43,659 bases of DNA from an uncultured Prevotellaceae bacterium (GTDB lineage: Bacteria; Bacteroidota; Bacteroidia; Bacteroidales; Muribaculaceae), in NCBI GenBank assembly GCA_946406035.1, contig CAMJJG010000021.1, forward strand, positions 1 to 43,659, read 5' to 3'. The translations under genes were made by a program, and so were the position numbers. Every line of letters begins with the position of its first letter. Position 1 is the first letter of the stretch. Of the stretch, positions 15,953 through 24,197 are shown in pieces. The notes beneath the pieces are model-generated. The model made no database searches and was not told where the DNA came from. It worked only from the letters and a program-made list of their open reading frames with translations.

Positions 15953-16222
15953 TTGTATGTCTATTAGGGTCTATCTGTATTTTATCGAATCAAATCATCG
16001 ACACTATACTCAGGCAATGATAGAACAGTTGACCTGTCAAATGATAACCATCCTATAACCATGCTCCGCTTGGGGAATTAAGCAAATTCTTAAATAATAA
16101 TCACTTAATATCGATATGTTTTAAAAACTTAAACATATTATAATTCCCCGCCCCAGGGCGGTTAAAGATGCGGATGGGCCAACTGGTATATCGTTTCCTA
16201 TATGATAATGTCGGTCACGCTG
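15953..16222 (-). promoter_or_regulatory. Long structured 5' leader of the DUF6056-like operon
   Basis: This stretch of about 270 bases has no gene and lies between the mapped promoter and the first ATG. It contains nested inverted repeats: an outer GGGGAATTA (16072-16080) with TAATTCCCC (16141-16149), an inner ATATGTTT (16114-16121) with AAACATAT (16131-16138), and a compact CCGCCC/GGGCGG hairpin at 16148-16161 next to the outer arm. It could be a cis-acting RNA switch, an antitermination site or a protein operator. It matches no riboswitch class I recognise. Confidence 0.45.
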
Positions 16223-16253
16223 CAAAAGTAGTATTTTTTTTTGATATCGCCAA
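16223..16253 (-). promoter_or_regulatory. Promoter for the DUF6056-like operon
   Basis: On the minus strand TTG (16253-16251), 20 bases, then TACTTTTG (16230-16223). It lies directly downstream of the clpB terminator and initiates toward the three membrane-protein genes. Confidence 0.7.
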
Positions 16254-16275
16254 TGTTGCCTCATGAACTAAACAG

Positions 16276-16311
16276 CAAGCGCAGGTGACTGGAAATTGTC
16301 GCCTGCGCTTG
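16276..16311 (-). terminator. clpB terminator hairpin
   Basis: Arms CAAGCGCAGG (16276-16285) and CCTGCGCTTG (16302-16311) pair perfectly and extend inward by GAC/GTC with one wobble, giving about 14 bp. It lies 22 bases past the clpB stop codon. The T-run on the minus strand is weak (CTGTTTAGTT). Confidence 0.7.
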
Positions 16312-16333
16312 TCGATGATTATGGTTGTGGCAC

Positions 16334-18922
16334 TCAGTTCTTGAACACCAGTTGGCCGTTTACCGCATCGATGGTGATGGGATGGTCGCGGTTGACCTTC
16401 ATGGCGATGATGTCCTTGCTCAATTGGTTGAGTACCAAGCTCTGGATGGCACGCTTGACTGGTCGGGCACCAAACTCGGGGTCATAACCGGCCTGGGCCA
16501 GCAGCTGGATTGCCGCATCGGTCAGCTCGAGGGTGATGCCGTTGCCGGCGAGCATCTTCTTGACTCCGTTGAGCTGCAAGGTGACAATTTGGCGTATCTG
16601 CTCCTCGTCGAGCGGGGTGAACATGATGATCTCGTCGATACGGTTCAGGAACTCGGGACGGATGGACTTTTTGAGCATCTCCATCACCTCGCCACGGGTG
16701 CGGTCGATGAGCTGGTCGCGATTGTCGGCAGTCAAGTGCTCGAAGCGCTCTCGTATCAGGCTGGACCCCATGTTGCTGGTCATGATGATGATCGTGTTCT
16801 TGAAGTTGACAGTGCGTCCCTTGTTGTCGGTCAAGCGCCCGTCGTCGAGCACTTGCAGCAACACGTTGAACACGTCGGGGTTGGCCTTCTCGATCTCATC
16901 GAACAGGACAACCGAGTAGGGCTTGCGCCTGACGGCCTCGGTCAACTGTCCGCCCTCGTCATATCCCACATATCCGGGAGGCGACCCGATGAGCCTTGTC
17001 ACCGAGAATTTCTCTTGGTACTCACTCATGTCGATGCGGGTCATCATGTTCTCGTCATTGAACATGTAGTCGGCCAGCGCCTTGGCCAGCTCGGTCTTTC
17101 CCACGCCCGTGGTGCCCAAGAATATGAATGAGCCGATGGGTCGGCGGGGGTCGTTAAGACCAGCACGGCTGCGGCGCACGGCGTCGCTGATGGCCTTGAT
17201 GGCATCGTCCTGGCCGATCACGCGCTTGTGAAGTTCCTCCTCGAGGTGCAGCAGCTTGTCCTTTTCGCTCTGGAGCATCTTGGTGACGGGAATGCCCGTC
17301 CAGCGCGAAACCACGTCGGCGATGTCGTCGCTATCAACCTCCTCCTTGATGAGCGCTTTGTCGCCCTGCATGTCGCGCAGGCGGTTTTGAATCTGTATGT
17401 TCTCGTCCTGTTTCTGCTTGATGAGCGAGTAGCGGATTTCGGCTACGCGGCCATAGTCGCCATTGCGTTCAGCCCGCTCGGCTTCAAAGTTGAGTTGCTC
17501 GATGTCGATTTTGTTCTGCTGGATGCGGTTGATGAGTTCCTTCTCGCTCTTCCACTTGGCGTTATAGTCGCTCTCGCGGTCTTTGAGTTCGGCAATCTGC
17601 CGGTCGAGGTCGGCGATGCGGTCCTCATCCCCGTCGCGCTTGATGGCGGCCCGCTCGATCTCGAGTTGTGATATCTTGCGTGAGATCTCGTCAAGTCCTT
17701 GGGGCACGCTATCCATCTCGATGCGCAGTTTGGCCGCAGCCTCGTCAATGAGGTCGATGGCTTTGTCGGGCAAGAAACGGTCGCTGATGTAGCGTTGGCT
17801 CAGCTGCACGGCAGCGATGATGGCGTCATCCTTGATGCGCACCTTGTGGTGGTTCTCGTATCTCTCCTTGAGTCCGCGCAGGATGGCGATGGCGCTTTCC
17901 TCGTCGGGCTCATCGACCATGACGATCTGGAATCGGCGTTCGAGTGCCTTGTCTTTTTCAAAGTACTTCTGGTACTCGTCGAGCGTTGTTGCGCCGATGC
18001 TGCGCAGGTCGCCTCGGGCCAGGGCCGGCTTCAGGATGTTGGCGGCGTCCATGGCTCCGCTGCTCTTGCCGGCTCCCACCAGCGTGTGAATCTCGTCAAT
18101 GAACAAGATGATCTCGCCATTGGCCTGAGTGATCTCGTTGATGACCGACTTGAGTCTCTCCTCAAATTCTCCCTGATACTTCGCTCCGGCAATCAGTGCG
18201 CCCATGTCCAGTGAATAGACCTGCTTCATCTTCAGGTTCTCGGGCACGTCGCCACGCACGATGCGCTGTGCGAGTCCCTCGACAATAGCGGTCTTACCGG
18301 TACCCGGTTCACCGATGAGGATGGGGTTGTTCTTGGTTCGGCGGCTCAGAATCTGCAGCACGCGGCGAATCTCGTCATCGCGCCCGATGACGGGGTCAAG
18401 TTTGCCTTGACGCGCACGTTCGTTCAGGTTGATGGCATATTTGCTCAGTGCGTTGTACTGCTCCTCGGCACTCTGTGATGTGGCGCTCTTGCCCTTGCGC
18501 AGCTCGTCGATGGCGGCCTTGAGGTCATCGTGGGTGATGCCGGCGTCCTTGAGGATGGCCGATGCTGTCGATTTGACCTCAAACAGCGCCATCAAGATGG
18601 CCTCGACTGTGACATACTGGTCGCCGTTCTTGCTGGCCATGTCGGTTGATTTCTCGAGCACCTTGCTGCCGTCGTTGCTCAGGTAGGGCTCGCCGCCACT
18701 GACCCGTGGCAACCGCTGTAGCGCGGCGTCAAGGGCCTGTTCGACGCTGTTGCGGTTGATGTCGAGTTTCTGGAAGATGAAACGCACAACGGCATCCCCC
18801 TCGGTGAACACGGCCTTGAGCAAGTGCTCGGGCTCGACGGCCTGATTGCCGCTCGAGCGGGTGAGCTGCACGGCCTTCTGGACGACCTCTTGTGCCTTGA
18901 TTGTGAAATTGTTGAAGTTCAT
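16334..18922 (-). CDS. clpB: ATP-dependent disaggregase ClpB
   Basis: Full-length 862-residue Hsp100 chaperone. In order: Clp N-domain ([30 protein letters not shown]), first AAA+ domain with Walker A GEPGTGKT (about 205) and Walker [14 protein letters not shown], the coiled-coil middle domain (about 400-530, rich in Glu/Lys/Arg), second AAA+ domain with Walker A GTTGVGKT (about 605) and Walker [11 protein letters not shown], and the C-terminal oligomerization domain. It works with DnaK to solubilize aggregated proteins in the cytoplasm. An AGGAG-like ribosome site lies 13 bases before the ATG. It is monocistronic: terminators lie both before (19024-19058) and after (16276-16311) the gene. 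No CIRCE-type element is seen in its short upstream gap. Confidence 0.98.
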   Translation of the reverse strand: MNFNNFTIKAQEVVQKAVQLTRSSGNQAVEPEHLLKAVFTEGDAVVRFIFQKLDINRNSVEQALDAALQRLPRVSGGEPYLSNDGSKVLEKSTDMASKNGDQYVTVEAILMALFEVKSTASAILKDAGITHDDLKAAIDELRKGKSATSQSAEEQYNALSKYAINLNERARQGKLDPVIGRDDEIRRVLQILSRRTKNNPILIGEPGTGKTAIVEGLAQRIVRGDVPENLKMKQVYSLDMGALIAGAKYQGEFEERLKSVINEITQANGEIILFIDEIHTLVGAGKSSGAMDAANILKPALARGDLRSIGATTLDEYQKYFEKDKALERRFQIVMVDEPDEESAIAILRGLKERYENHHKVRIKDDAIIAAVQLSQRYISDRFLPDKAIDLIDEAAAKLRIEMDSVPQGLDEISRKISQLEIERAAIKRDGDEDRIADLDRQIAELKDRESDYNAKWKSEKELINRIQQNKIDIEQLNFEAERAERNGDYGRVAEIRYSLIKQKQDENIQIQNRLRDMQGDKALIKEEVDSDDIADVVSRWTGIPVTKMLQSEKDKLLHLEEELHKRVIGQDDAIKAISDAVRRSRAGLNDPRRPIGSFIFLGTTGVGKTELAKALADYMFNDENMMTRIDMSEYQEKFSVTRLIGSPPGYVGYDEGGQLTEAVRRKPYSVVLFDEIEKANPDVFNVLLQVLDDGRLTDNKGRTVNFKNTIIIMTSNMGSSLIRERFEHLTADNRDQLIDRTRGEVMEMLKKSIRPEFLNRIDEIIMFTPLDEEQIRQIVTLQLNGVKKMLAGNGITLELTDAAIQLLAQAGYDPEFGARPVKRAIQSLVLNQLSKDIIAMKVNRDHPITIDAVNGQLVFKN

Positions 18923-19023
18923 ATTGTTGTGTCTCCTTTCATTCTATCATTGTTCATTAATATACCATTCAACACTTGTGCCAATGATGGAAAACTGCCA
19001 TTATGTCATGCCGGTTGCGCGCC

Positions 19024-19058
19024 AAAAAGAAAAGCGGCCCGCCGTCTAGCGAGCCGCT
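19024..19058 (-). terminator. Rho-independent terminator of the polysaccharide export gene
   Basis: On the minus strand AGCGGC-T-CGC pairs with GCG-G-GCCGCT around a 6-base TAGACG loop, followed by TTTTCTTTTT. It separates the export lipoprotein gene from clpB. Confidence 0.85.
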
Positions 19059-19079
19059 GTGCAGATATGTTGCCTATGA

Positions 19080-19886
19080 TTATTTTGCAAGCAAGAGGAT
19101 GAAGTTAACCACCGACACGCCAGTGCCGAAGATGCTCACTGCTGCATTGTACACGGGCGGCAGGCTCCAAATCGAGCGCTTTTTGTACTTGTTGGGCTCG
19201 ACGTAGATGATGTCGTTCTGTTGCAGGTCAAACTCGGGCATGGTCATGAAAGTGGCATCGTTAAGGTCGATGCGCTTGGCGTAGCGCTCGCCGTTCTGGT
19301 TGGTGCGGATGAGCATGACGTTGTCGCGGCGTCCTTCATTCTTCAAGTCGTGGCACATGGCGATGGCCTCGATGAGGTTGAGGCGGCCATTGGATGCGTT
19401 AATCACGCCCGGAGAGTTGAACTCGCCGAGGCAGAAGACGCGGAAGTTCTGGATGCGGCACTCGATATCGGGCTTCTCGGTCAGGTACTTGGGGTAGATC
19501 AGATTGGCGATGTGGTCCTGAAGGGAGCTCTTGGACATACCGATGACATGCAACTTACCCAGAATGGGGAAATCGATGTTTCCGTTATCATCCACAAGAT
19601 AATATACCGTTGAATAGTCGAAACCATAGGTTTGACCTGATCCTAGGGTGGGAATGTATTGTTGCTTGTTAAAGGGCCTGACAGCGTCGGCATTGGAAGC
19701 CGAGACATTGATTGCCAGCAGGTCTCCACGCTTGATCGTGAAGTCGCCAGCTTGGGTCGCTGCGGCCGACAGGGCTGCCGATGGAATCTGGTCGATGTTA
19801 GTCATGTAGGAGAGGTCCTCTTTGGGATTGCATGCTGCAAGTATCAGCAGGGCGCTTGCAAGCATCAGTAGGTTACGGATTTTCAT
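19080..19886 (-). CDS. Polysaccharide export lipoprotein (Wza/Poly_export family)
   Basis: Protein of about 268 residues with a lipoprotein signal ending LLILAAC (lipobox LAAC, Cys 19 from the chosen ATG at 19886), a Poly_export domain (GDFTIKRGDLLAINVSASNADAVRPFN, then DYSTVYYLVDDNGNIDFPILGKLHVIGMSKSSLQDHI) and a SLBB-like segment (CRIQNFRVFCLGEFNSPGVI). It ends in a hydrophobic stretch (VYNAAVSIFGTGVSVVNFILLLAK) that can form the outer-membrane helix. Family members build the outer-membrane channel for capsule or exopolysaccharide. Unusually, no Wzc-type kinase gene follows; a terminator does. The frame stays open to 19925, but that codon lies within the TACTTTTG promoter element. An ATG at 19892 is an alternative start. 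Confidence 0.9.
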   Translation of the reverse strand: MKIRNLLMLASALLILAACNPKEDLSYMTNIDQIPSAALSAAATQAGDFTIKRGDLLAINVSASNADAVRPFNKQQYIPTLGSGQTYGFDYSTVYYLVDDNGNIDFPILGKLHVIGMSKSSLQDHIANLIYPKYLTEKPDIECRIQNFRVFCLGEFNSPGVINASNGRLNLIEAIAMCHDLKNEGRRDNVMLIRTNQNGERYAKRIDLNDATFMTMPEFDLQQNDIIYVEPNKYKKRSIWSLPPVYNAAVSIFGTGVSVVNFILLLAK

Positions 19887-19922
19887 ATTCATTGATATTT
19901 TAGTGGTTGATATTCTAAGTTG

Positions 19923-19930
19923 CAAAAGTA
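19923..19930 (-). promoter_or_regulatory. -7 element for the polysaccharide export gene
   Basis: TACTTTTG on the minus strand, about 37 bases before the ATG at 19886. No exact TTG is found at -33. Confidence 0.55.
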
Positions 19931-19972
19931 GTGAAAAATTGTAATAATCATTATTTTTTTAGTAAAAAGATT

Positions 19973-20001
19973 TTGGTGATGCGTTTTTTTTCATTCCTTT
20001 G
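19973..20001 (+). promoter_or_regulatory. Promoter for the UDG-family gene
   Basis: TTG at 19973-19975, an 18-base spacer and TTCCTTTG at 19994-20001 (one mismatch to TAnnTTTG). The G of TTTG is only 5 bases from the ATG at 20007, so the transcript may be nearly or fully leaderless. Confidence 0.5.
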
Positions 20002-20006
20002 CAGAT

Positions 20007-20585
20007 ATGAAAAACAGACAACCGGCTATTGAACACCACCCGTGGCCCCCGTTTGTGCCTGATGGCGCGAGGTTCCTGTTCCTGGGGACTTTCCCGCCCA
20101 AGCCCGAGCGGTGGTCGATGGATTTTTTCTATCCTAACCGCATCAACGACTTCTGGCGCGTGATGGGCATCATCTTCAGGAATGATCGTGATGCATTTTA
20201 TGACAAGGAGAAAGGGCGATTTGATTTGCCCTTGATAAAGGCCATGCTGGAGCAGGAGGGCATCGCCTTGTGGGACACGGCGATGGCGGTGCGCCGCCTC
20301 AAGGACAACGCCAGCGACAAGTTTCTGGAAATCATCGAGCCGATTGATCTGGCGGCTTTGTTGGACCGATGCCCCACGATCGGGCAAGTGATAACTACTG
20401 GCGAGAAGGCCACAAGCGTGATTGCCCAGCAGGCTGGCGTTGCTGTGCCAGCCATCGGTGAGCCCATTGATTGCGTCATCGGGTCGCATCCCTTTACCCT
20501 GTGGCGCATGCCGTCGACCTCTAGAGCCTATCCGCTGGCGCTGGAGAAAAAAGCCGAGGCCTACTCCCGACTGTTCACCACTTGA
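20007..20585 (+). CDS. Uracil-DNA glycosylase family protein
   Basis: Protein of 192 residues with a UDG-superfamily fold: RFLFLGTFPPKPERWSMDFFYPNRINDFW (the loop with Gly and the aromatic/Asn residues that hold the base), GIALWDTAMAVRRL, a QVITTGEKATSVI strand and SHPFTLWRMPSTSRAYP (the C-terminal loop that usually carries the catalytic His; HPF and PSTS fit). Members remove uracil or mismatched bases, although many in this subfamily are untested. It is a single gene with its own promoter. A longer open frame on the opposite strand covers it but has no recognisable features and no promoter. The substrate is unproven. Confidence 0.8.
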   Translation: MKNRQPAIEHHPWPPFVPDGARFLFLGTFPPKPERWSMDFFYPNRINDFWRVMGIIFRNDRDAFYDKEKGRFDLPLIKAMLEQEGIALWDTAMAVRRLKDNASDKFLEIIEPIDLAALLDRCPTIGQVITTGEKATSVIAQQAGVAVPAIGEPIDCVIGSHPFTLWRMPSTSRAYPLALEKKAEAYSRLFTT

Positions 20586-20646
20586 CTCCGTTTTGGACTT
20601 TTGGGGGCATTTAGCGCGCCTGTTAATAACTTTTTGGGGTGATTTT

Positions 20647-20677
20647 TTGTTGACAATGGCAAAAAAGCGTACCTTTG
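20647..20677 (+). promoter_or_regulatory. Promoter for the HU-SPOR gene
   Basis: TTG at 20647-20649, a 20-base spacer, TACCTTTG at 20670-20677. The ATG at 20682 comes only 4 bases later, so transcription probably starts at or next to the start codon (leaderless). Confidence 0.7.
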
Positions 20678-20681
20678 TGTG

Positions 20682-21626
20682 ATGTTTTCCATAATTGAAC
20701 ATATAGAATACTTGATGATGCGCCATGATTGTGTGGTCATTCCTGGATGGGGCGCATTCATCGCCAATTATACCACGGCTCACTATGATGAGTCCAGCGC
20801 TACCTACGCGCGCCCGCAGCGCACGATTGGCTTTAATGCCAGTGTCGTCCATAACGACGGCATGCTGGTCCAGTCGTTGATGCGTCGTGAGGGGCTAAGC
20901 TATGACGCCGCCATGCGGTTTATCGTCGACAGCGTTGCCTCGTTCCGCCAGCAACTGGCGGCAAATGGCGAGGTGTCGATGGGTCGCTTGGGCTATTATC
21001 GGCGCAACGATGACCGCTTCATCGAGTTCGTCCCCTTCACCCATGTCCAGCCCAGTGACCAGTTCTATGGCCTTGCCGATCTGGAGGTTTCTACCGTCAC
21101 GGCTCTCGAGCAGGAACGTGCCGTTGCCGAAGAATCCACCTCGGCGACTGTGCCCGCTAGTGAGGGCAACCTGTTCACTCGTCGAGTGGGGAGGATTGCC
21201 GCATCGATTGCCGTGTTGATTGGGCTTGGCGTGCTGCTCTCGACGCCCGTCATGGTCAATCGTGGCAATAATGACATGGCAGGTATGGTTCCAAGCGTGT
21301 CGGCCCCGCAGCCGCAGCAGTTGGCACCCACTGTCCAGGATGGCGTGGTCGCACAGGGCATAACTCCCGTCGAGGCCTATCAGGGAGTGGCCAGTGTTGG
21401 TAACACAGCCGGTAAATACTACATGGTGATTGCCACCCTGCGCAATCAGCATGAGTTGGAGGCCTTCAAGAGCGCTAATGCTGCTCTTGTCCCCTACATG
21501 AAGATGCTGGATTACAAGGGGCTGACCTGTGTCTATGTTGCCCGCAGCGACGATTATTCCCGCCTAATGAGCTTGCGCGACGAGTTGCCCGATGGCCTGC
21601 GCGACGTCTGGATCTACAGCCGATGA
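20682..21626 (+). CDS. HU (CCDC81-like)/SPOR domain envelope protein
   Basis: Protein of about 314 residues. Residues 1-120 form the HU-like CCDC81 domains found fused to SPOR in Bacteroidetes (FSIIEHIEYLMMRHDCVVIPGWGAF, then GLSYDAAMRFIVDSVASFRQQL and GEVSMGRLGYYRR). One membrane helix follows (RIAASIAVLIGLGVLLSTPVMV, about 170-195), then a Pro/Gln-rich linker and a C-terminal SPOR-like domain (GKYYMVIATLRNQHELEAFK to RDVWIYSR). SPOR domains bind denuded peptidoglycan, so the protein probably links the cytoplasm to the cell wall, perhaps at division sites. The HU part lacks the long arms of DNA-binding HU. The final 63 bases overlap the convergent gene. Confidence 0.85.
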   Translation: MFSIIEHIEYLMMRHDCVVIPGWGAFIANYTTAHYDESSATYARPQRTIGFNASVVHNDGMLVQSLMRREGLSYDAAMRFIVDSVASFRQQLAANGEVSMGRLGYYRRNDDRFIEFVPFTHVQPSDQFYGLADLEVSTVTALEQERAVAEESTSATVPASEGNLFTRRVGRIAASIAVLIGLGVLLSTPVMVNRGNNDMAGMVPSVSAPQPQQLAPTVQDGVVAQGITPVEAYQGVASVGNTAGKYYMVIATLRNQHELEAFKSANAALVPYMKMLDYKGLTCVYVARSDDYSRLMSLRDELPDGLRDVWIYSR

Positions 21627-22040
21627 GGGCAACATCAGGCAGGTGTAACGCTTGCCGTTGAGCATCAGTAGCAGCGCGTCATTTTTGATGATGATTTCAC
21701 GCACGTCGTCCCAACGGATGGCGTGCGTTTTCATGCGTGGGTCGGTAAAGGTCATCGTAGCGCCCTCGTTATTGATGTCGACGTCTTTTTCCATGATCGA
21801 CCAGCGCGCTTCGGGCGAAAACCCATAGTAGAAGTAAAGCAGCGACAGAATCATGGGCATGGCGATGAACAGCACCATCAACGCAACGATGATGAAGCGC
21901 ACGTCGATCCATGCTGCCAAAATAGCGCACAAGGCCACCGGTAAAACCATCCACAACCAGTTATCGGCTAGGAATAGCAGGCACAGGTGCCTCATGTAAC
22001 TGCCCGATTGAATGCTACATTTCTCGATAGTCATGATCAT
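21564..22040 (-). CDS. Small two-helix membrane protein with YcxB-like C-terminal domain
   Basis: The frame is open from 22139, but the N-terminal part (MKRSPAVEPSTTSPRR) overlaps the upstream gene and looks like noise. The ATG at 22040 (MIMTIEKCSIQSGSYM) gives about 158 residues. Two adjacent membrane helices (NWLWMVLPVALCAILAAW and FIIVALMVLFIAMPMILSLLYFYYGF) are followed by a soluble beta-rich region (WSIMEKDVDINNEGATMTFTDPRMKTHAIRWDDVREIIIKNDALLLML) like that of YcxB-type proteins, whose function is unknown. It overlaps the convergent HU-SPOR gene tail by 63 bases and lies 43 bases after the amide hydrolase gene, so these two may be co-transcribed. Confidence 0.7.
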   Translation of the reverse strand: MIMTIEKCSIQSGSYMRHLCLLFLADNWLWMVLPVALCAILAAWIDVRFIIVALMVLFIAMPMILSLLYFYYGFSPEARWSIMEKDVDINNEGATMTFTDPRMKTHAIRWDDVREIIIKNDALLLMLNGKRYTCLMLPSSAVDPDVAQAIGQLVAQAH

Positions 22041-22083
22041 GCTCGATAAGGCCGCCCATGGGGCTGGCGGCGACGGGCGGTGG

Positions 22084-23220
22084 TCAACGTTTCTTCTTGG
22101 ACTTGTTGTAGATGGCTCGACGGCGGGCGATCTCTTCATAGCCGCGCTTGTAGGCTTGGCGGTTCTTTAGGGCAAGCGTCTGGCAGTAGCCTGTGCCCTC
22201 GTTGTTATACAGTTTTGAGAGATTCAGGTATTGCTTGCCGTTACCGCGCACGACAGGGAACACCTCGGCCTTGCGCTTGTTCACTTTGTCGCACTGCTCC
22301 GAGTGATTGTCGACCGTGGTGCCAGTCAACTCAGGCGCCACGCCATCCTGGCCCACCCAGACGGCATAAACCTCGGCACAAGGAGGGTAGCCCAGCGCAA
22401 TCCACATGGTCGTCAACAACGGATTCTCGCCAGGCAGGATGCCCTCAATGACCACGCTTGCCGTAGAGATGCGGCGCGGGATGAAGTCCTGGTCAACAAT
22501 CCAGTTGTCGCCGCTGCGGGTGAAGTCCTTGCCCAGCATTGAGTTGTAGAACGTGCGGGACAACTCCTCGGTAAACACTGCGGGAGTGATGTCCTGGGCA
22601 GCAATGTGTGGGGCGAGTAGCGTCTTCTCGTTCTTCTCCCTCACATAGCCCATTCCCTTGTCCTTCTCGCCGCTGTAGGAATAGTTGGTGCGGGTCAAGA
22701 TGCCGTCCTGGGCATCCTTGAGGTCAAACTTCACATATTTATAATTGCCCGTTTCAAAGTAGGCGCCATTGCCGGCAGCGTCAATCACACCAAAGTTGGC
22801 CTCTACGCCCAGGGGCTTGGGCAACGTCTGGAGCAGATCCTCAAAATCGTCAACCGTCTTGCAACGCTCGAGCGCAAACTTCATGAGCTCGCCCTCGCGA
22901 TCCATGTTCTTGACGCCATCGTTGCCGTTCAGGTTATAGGAAGCCGTGTTCATGATGGCAAACCCAGCCTCGTTAAACCCCATCCACGCGGCAGTATCCT
23001 GCAAGTCGCGCGCGTCGAACAGCGCCACAAACTCCATGAGCCCGTCGTGGCGAGCGATGCGCTCCACGCGGTTGTTCAGGTCGTTGGTGTCGCGGTTCTT
23101 CCACATCAGGGGGCGGCCATTGGCCGTTAACTTGCCGCTCACGATAGCCGATGTGCAAGCGTCGGCCACTATTGCCGCACACAGGGCGGCCACGATCATG
23201 ATGAATATCCTCTTTTTCAT
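22084..23220 (-). CDS. Exported Ntn-type linear-amide hydrolase (C45/choloylglycine-like)
   Basis: The frame reaches a GTG at 23262, which lies on the TACCTTTG promoter element. The ATG at 23220 gives MKKRIFIMIVAALCAAIVADAC, a signal peptide whose cleavage would expose Cys 22 as the N-terminal nucleophile (CTSAIVSGKLTANGRPLMWKNRDT). Exposed Cys followed by a GRPLMWKNRD-type Arg block is the mark of Ntn hydrolases of the C45 acyltransferase and choloylglycine-hydrolase clan. Later blocks are WMGFNEAGFAIMNTASYN, NFGVIDAAGNGAYFET and ILTRTNYSY. It is about 378 residues and probably periplasmic. The substrate cannot be read; peptide or N-acyl amide cleavage is likely. Bile-salt hydrolysis is possible but unsupported. 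Confidence 0.8.
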   Translation of the reverse strand: MKKRIFIMIVAALCAAIVADACTSAIVSGKLTANGRPLMWKNRDTNDLNNRVERIARHDGLMEFVALFDARDLQDTAAWMGFNEAGFAIMNTASYNLNGNDGVKNMDREGELMKFALERCKTVDDFEDLLQTLPKPLGVEANFGVIDAAGNGAYFETGNYKYVKFDLKDAQDGILTRTNYSYSGEKDKGMGYVREKNEKTLLAPHIAAQDITPAVFTEELSRTFYNSMLGKDFTRSGDNWIVDQDFIPRRISTASVVIEGILPGENPLLTTMWIALGYPPCAEVYAVWVGQDGVAPELTGTTVDNHSEQCDKVNKRKAEVFPVVRGNGKQYLNLSKLYNNEGTGYCQTLALKNRQAYKRGYEEIARRRAIYNKSKKKR

Positions 23221-23261
23221 TAGCGATGCCATTGAATGATAAATAATTGCTCGTCGGTTCA

Positions 23262-23269
23262 CAAAGGTA
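23262..23269 (-). promoter_or_regulatory. -7 element for the Ntn hydrolase gene
   Basis: TACCTTTG on the minus strand, about 41 bases before the ATG at 23220. No clear -33 TTG is present. Confidence 0.55.
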
Positions 23270-23447
23270 ATGCTTTTTCTTTATTCCGGCACCAGGCGTC
23301 AACAGTTTTTCATCATTTTTTAGTGAAGCGCGCCACATGGGGGGATGGTGGACATGCACGCCTGTGGCACAGTGTAATATAATTTGCATGCTGAAATCAA
23401 TAGGGACATGATATGTTAAAATGTTGTGTTAAAATATTGCCGAGATG

Positions 23448-23478
23448 TTGCATTTATCCAAGAAAAGACCTACCTTTG
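23448..23478 (+). promoter_or_regulatory. Promoter for a structured-RNA transcription unit
   Basis: TTG at 23448-23450, a 20-base spacer, TACCTTTG at 23471-23478. It is a full consensus match and fires into a stretch with no recognisable gene, with transcript start expected near 23485. Confidence 0.75.
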
Positions 23479-23484
23479 CAATGT

Positions 23485-23699
23485 CATTAAGACAAAACGC
23501 TCATTGAAAATGTCCACATCAAAGTAGATCGGGATACTCTTCAAATTTTTATGAAATGCCGAGAAAAGCGTTGCACGCAATGGCGGGCCTCGACCGCAAG
23601 GTGCTTAACAGCCGGAGGATTACAAAGCGTGTGGCGCCCTCAAATCCTGTATTTAGTCGGAGTTTCATCACATCCTTTGGTGTGGCTTCTTATACATTT
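23485..23699 (+). ncRNA. Candidate rod-shaped structured RNA (6S-like?)
   Basis: The transcript between promoter 23448-23478 and terminator 23700-23738 can fold into one long rod. AAATGT (23508-23513) pairs with ACATTT (23694-23699). CCACATCAAAG (23514-23524) pairs with CTTTGGTGTGG (23675-23685; 11 bp, one wobble). After a symmetric 8x8 internal loop GATACTC (23533-23539) pairs with GAGTTTC (23660-23666; one mismatch). CCGA pairs with TCGG, and GCGTTGCACGC (23568-23578) with GCGTGTGGCGC (23627-23637). A long irregular helix of about 190 bases with internal bubbles recalls 6S RNA. An open frame (MPRKALHAMAGLDRKVLNSR..., 23556 to 23792) overlaps it but continues through the terminator hairpin, so I favour RNA. 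The class assignment is inference. Confidence 0.55.
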
Positions 23700-23738
23700 A
23701 AGGAGTGGAACACGTCGGCAAGCCGTGGTCCACTCCTT
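23700..23738 (+). terminator. Terminator of the structured-RNA unit
   Basis: AAGGAGTGGA (23700-23709) pairs perfectly with TCCACTCCTT (23729-23738), with CACG/CGTG as an inner extension, followed by ATTTATTAT. It starts immediately after the last base of the predicted RNA helix. Confidence 0.75.
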
Positions 23739-23784
23739 ATTTATTATACAATAATGGAATGGTTGAATAAAAATCGCAGTGTTT

Positions 23785-23815
23785 TTGGTTAATTCTGGGA
23801 AAAGGTGTAAATTTG
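23785..23815 (+). promoter_or_regulatory. Promoter for the 68-residue membrane protein
   Basis: TTG at 23785-23787, a 20-base spacer, TAAATTTG at 23808-23815. The transcript would start near 23822, about 20 bases before the ATG at 23843. Confidence 0.75.
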
Positions 23816-23842
23816 CACCGCAAAACCAAATAATAGCAGACA

Positions 23843-24049
23843 ATGAAGGCATATTTATATAAAGAAGAGGCACAGCCCGTCGAGCCCATCGATGAGCACA
23901 AGCTCGCCATCGCCGACGAGAAGCCCGAGAAATCCGACGTACCCAAGTTATCGCTCTATGTGGTGCAGTACAAGCCCATTTGGGCCGCAACGTGCATCGC
24001 CCTTGTGATTTTTGTCATTTGGGCTCTCGCGACTTGGCTGTTGAATTAA
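23843..24049 (+). CDS. Small single-pass membrane protein
   Basis: Protein of 68 residues with its own consensus promoter. The acidic, proline-rich N-terminus (about 1-46, YKEEAQPVEPIDEHKLAIADEKPEK) is followed by one strong C-terminal membrane helix (PIWAATCIALVIFVIWALATWLLN), a tail-anchored layout. It precedes a tRNA gene, from which it is separated by that gene's own promoter. I do not recognise the family. The promoter, the start spacing and the segregation of charged and hydrophobic parts support a real gene. Confidence 0.7.
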   Translation: MKAYLYKEEAQPVEPIDEHKLAIADEKPEKSDVPKLSLYVVQYKPIWAATCIALVIFVIWALATWLLN

Positions 24050-24146
24050 AAAAAATAATGGCACTTAACCCGTTGGTGCTGTGATATATAGCGCCAATTC
24101 CTAGTTTGCGCACTAAAATTTTTTGTAAAAAAGTTGGCAAAAATGC

Positions 24147-24176
24147 TTGCCAGTTCAAAAAATGGCAGTATCTTTG
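24147..24176 (+). promoter_or_regulatory. Promoter for tRNA-Arg
   Basis: TTG at 24147-24149, a 19-base spacer, TATCTTTG at 24169-24176, about 20 bases before the mature tRNA 5' end. Confidence 0.8.
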
Positions 24177-24197
24177 CACCGCTGAAAACGAAAAACT

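Noticed and set aside
16325..17131. A long plus-strand frame within clpB
   Set aside because: Antisense shadow of a highly conserved gene.
19959..20852. A 297-codon open frame on the minus strand across the UDG-like gene
   Set aside because: It is antisense to a recognisable family, shows no domain or signal, and crosses the promoters of two plus-strand genes.
23556..23792. A 78-codon frame (MPRKALHAMAGLDRK...)
   Set aside because: It runs through a strong terminator hairpin and into the next promoter, while the same bases form a continuous helix. Not fully excluded, so it is mentioned under the RNA.
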